A stretch of DNA of 6,582 nucleotides, from NCBI GenBank assembly GCA_023150195.1, contig JAKLLI010000110.1, positions 1 to 6,582 of the forward strand, given 5' to 3'. Below the pieces are notes generated by a model. The model saw nothing but the letters and a program-made list of their open reading frames with translations. It was not told where the DNA came from and searched no databases. Position 1 is the stretch's first letter, and every line of letters begins with the position of its first letter. Shown in pieces: positions 5,252 through 6,582 of this stretch. This stretch comes from Azonexus sp. (lineage in GTDB: Bacteria > Pseudomonadota > Gammaproteobacteria > Burkholderiales > Rhodocyclaceae). A program made the translations under genes and the position numbers.

Positions 5252-6247
5252 ATGAGTGATGCCTTGCTACGCCAGTGGTGCATGCTTCGGGGAATTCCGC
5301 GGCCACCCAAACGCATTGACGCAAAATCCTTGCTGAAGCGCCTCGAGGCCTCCGGCTTCCAGGTAAATTTGCGCACGGTGCAGCGGGATCTGGTCAACCT
5401 CTCCCGGGCCTTGCCCTTGAGTTCCGACGATTCGAAGCCACAAGGCTGGAGTTGGCGGGCTGATGCACCGCAACTGGATATACCCACGCTGGAGCCGTTG
5501 ACCGCGCTGGTGTTCCATCTGGCGGAGAAACACCTCCATGCCCTGCTGCCAGCGGCCAGCCTTGGGCAACTTTCTCCCTGGTTCGATACGGCCAAGAGAG
5601 TGCTCGACCAGCAGGACGGTGGTTTGGGGGCATGGCGAAACAAGGTGCGTGTTCTCGCCGCCGGGCAAACGCTGATGCCTCCCCTCGTTGATGAAGCCAT
5701 TCAGGAACGTGTCTCGCAAGCCCTGCTGGCTAACAAGCAACTGCGCATCGAATACGCACCGCGCACGGGATCGCAAGTCAAAAACTATGTCATCAACCTG
5801 CTGGGCTTGGTGGTGAGAAACCAGATCATTTATCTGGTGGCAACCATCGGTAGCTACACCGATATCCGGCAGTTGGCCCTGCATCGAATTGCCACAGCCG
5901 AGTTGCAGGAAACGGACATCGTGCCGCTAGCGGGGTTCGATCTGGAGGCGTACATCCAGGAGGGCGCTTTTGGCTGGCAGGTGGGCGAAGGGTCGCCGAT
6001 CAGGCTGGTAGCCACCTTCAGTCAGGGCGCTGCGCCCAGCGTGACTGAAAGGCTTTTGGCCCCTGATCAAAAAATTGATGAGCATCCGAATGGCAGCGTA
6101 ACAATCACCGCGACGGTTGCGGATACCAAGGCGCTGCGGGTATGGCTGCTGGGATTCGCGGATCAGGTGATCGTTGAAGGGCCGTCGGAGCTGCGGGATG
6201 AAATTGCGCAGATCGTTAAAGCGATGTGCCGAAATTACGATGTGTGA
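5252..6247 (+). CDS. wHTH-WYL domain transcriptional regulator (331 aa)
   Basis: This is a predicted cytoplasmic DNA-binding regulator. The N-terminal winged helix-turn-helix spans about 6-70; LLKRLEASGFQVNLRTVQRDLVNLS contains the recognition helix RTVQRDL (41-47). A linker helical region follows (79-160), then a WYL domain (about 163-222) with RIEYAP, NLLGLVVRNQIIYLVAT and LALHRIATAEL. The signature reads IYL in place of WYL. The C-terminal WCX-like segment (247-331) includes WLLGFADQVIVEG. Length and domain order match the BrxR/CapW class of regulators tied to BREX and CBASS loci, and WYL domains in general are ligand sensors. ATG 5252 is the only start after the in-frame TGA at 5231; its ribosome binding site is poor. 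The regulated genes may be itself plus the short ORFs downstream, or genes beyond the right edge. Confidence 0.88.
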   Translation: MSDALLRQWCMLRGIPRPPKRIDAKSLLKRLEASGFQVNLRTVQRDLVNLSRALPLSSDDSKPQGWSWRADAPQLDIPTLEPLTALVFHLAEKHLHALLPAASLGQLSPWFDTAKRVLDQQDGGLGAWRNKVRVLAAGQTLMPPLVDEAIQERVSQALLANKQLRIEYAPRTGSQVKNYVINLLGLVVRNQIIYLVATIGSYTDIRQLALHRIATAELQETDIVPLAGFDLEAYIQEGAFGWQVGEGSPIRLVATFSQGAAPSVTERLLAPDQKIDEHPNGSVTITATVADTKALRVWLLGFADQVIVEGPSELRDEIAQIVKAMCRNYDV

Positions 6248-6271
6248 TTGTTCTGCTTATTGGAGGGGTTT

Positions 6272-6325
6272 ATGCCGATTCGACCGGAACCAAAAATTTA
6301 TGTTTTCCAGAATACCAACATCTGA
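6272..6325 (+). CDS. Short ORF (17 aa), possibly the remnant start of a small protein
   Basis: ATG 6272 follows GGAGGGG (6262-6268) at good spacing and encodes MPIRPEPKIYVFQNTNI before TGA 6323-6325. It starts 24 bases after the WYL stop codon and could be co-transcribed. The MPIRPEPK start is reminiscent of small zinc-ribbon proteins that go on to a CxxC, but here the frame ends first. It may be a truncated gene or a leader peptide. This is an impression of family style, not a firm match. Confidence 0.3.
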   Translation: MPIRPEPKIYVFQNTNI

Positions 6326-6337
6326 AAGGGAAAAATT

Positions 6338-6391
6338 ATGAGCGCAGACAAAGAAAGCATCATTACAAGGAGGCAGTTATGGCGGCAGTAA
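6338..6391 (+). CDS. Short ORF (17 aa), possible leader coupled to the next gene
   Basis: ATG 6338 is preceded by AAAGGG (6325-6330) and encodes MSADKESIITRRQLWRQ, ending at TAA 6389-6391. The strong ribosome binding site of the next ORF (AAGGAGG, 6367-6373) lies inside it, and the two frames overlap by 13 bases. Such a layout can couple translation. No family is recognised and it could be chance. Confidence 0.25.
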   Translation: MSADKESIITRRQLWRQ

Positions 6392-6540
6392 AAGCACCGA
6401 AATGTCCGAGTTGTGAGACGTCAGATTTTGTCGTTCTGGCCACCCGAGTTCCGCAGTTCAGAGCTAAAAATCGCGGTTTTTTGCCACGGCCACTCAATGG
6501 AATCAAGAACTTGGGGCTCGAGACCGAAAAGCCGTTGTAG
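6379..6540 (+). CDS. Small protein with CPSC motif (53 aa), unknown function
   Basis: ATG 6379 has the best Shine-Dalgarno in the window, AAGGAGG (6367-6373), five bases upstream. The protein starts MAAVKAPKCPSC; the single CxxC (Cys9, Cys12) looks like half of a zinc knuckle. The second half is basic (RVPQFRAKNRG) and lacks another Cys or His pair, so either the metal site is completed in a dimer or the protein is truncated or frameshifted. From ~6449 the +1 shifted frame is open and rich in Cys and His (CHGHS and two further Cys) to TAA at ~6550, which leaves a frameshift possible. I do not recognise the family. Confidence 0.45.
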   Translation: MAAVKAPKCPSCETSDFVVLATRVPQFRAKNRGFLPRPLNGIKNLGLETEKPL

Positions 6541-6582
6541 TGGCACGTGTTAATTGTTTTGTCCTTTATTTAAAATAATCCG
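6541..6582. other. AT-rich tail, no gene seen
   Basis: After the last stop codon the sequence becomes AT-rich, with CACGTG (6544-6549) and a near-palindromic TTATTTAAAATAA. No promoter with correct spacing can be made within the window. It may be intergenic DNA ahead of a gene beyond the edge. Confidence 0.3.

Noticed and set aside
4951..5700. 249-codon minus-strand frame opposite the WYL regulator
   Set aside because: It runs across the WYL promoter, its inverted repeat and the wHTH coding region; no domain was recognised.
1..6582. CRISPR array or tandem repeat block
   Set aside because: No regularly spaced direct repeats were seen.

Overview
The window looks like chromosomal DNA from a betaproteobacterium. 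The best taxonomic clue is a circularly permuted two-piece tmRNA gene (ssrA, about 2595-2890). Its tRNA-like acceptor half lies upstream of its 5' half and tag reading frame. This arrangement is known from alphaproteobacteria, cyanobacteria and one betaproteobacterial lineage. The GC-rich coding sequence and the protein styles (BamE-like lipoprotein, WYL regulator, NERD helicases) fit a betaproteobacterium, but the genus cannot be fixed from the sequence alone.

Layout from left to right. Positions 1 to about 132 are the end of an insertion sequence, with the first 19 codons of an IS5/DUF772-type transposase pointing out of the window on the minus strand. Position 175-1995 encodes a 606-residue NERD nuclease / UvrD-like SF1 helicase fusion. 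It is followed 13 bp later by a BamE-like outer-membrane lipoprotein gene (2009-2536). A strong sigma70-type promoter (2559-2587) then drives the permuted ssrA. Right after ssrA comes a second, divergent NERD / SF1 helicase fusion (2940-4574). A small minus-strand gene (4579-4866) converges on it with a 4-bp gap. Position 5001-5126 is a likely 41-residue single-pass membrane protein. A WYL-domain transcriptional regulator (5252-6247) follows, with a perfect 10-bp inverted repeat around its own promoter. The right end (6272-6540) is a string of three short ORFs, each with a good ribosome binding site, the last encoding a CPSC-containing 53-residue protein.

How the parts may work together: ssrA (ribosome rescue) and probably the lipoprotein gene (envelope) are core genes. 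Around them sits accessory material: an IS, two different nuclease-helicase fusions, a small membrane protein, and a WYL regulator of the wHTH-WYL type that often controls phage-defence operons. The window therefore looks like a small accessory or defence-type neighbourhood built around ssrA, a common integration hotspot. The defence role is inferred from domains and neighbours; no recognised complete defence system is visible. The least explained parts are the NERD helicase pair, the WYL operator, and the short-ORF string at the right edge.
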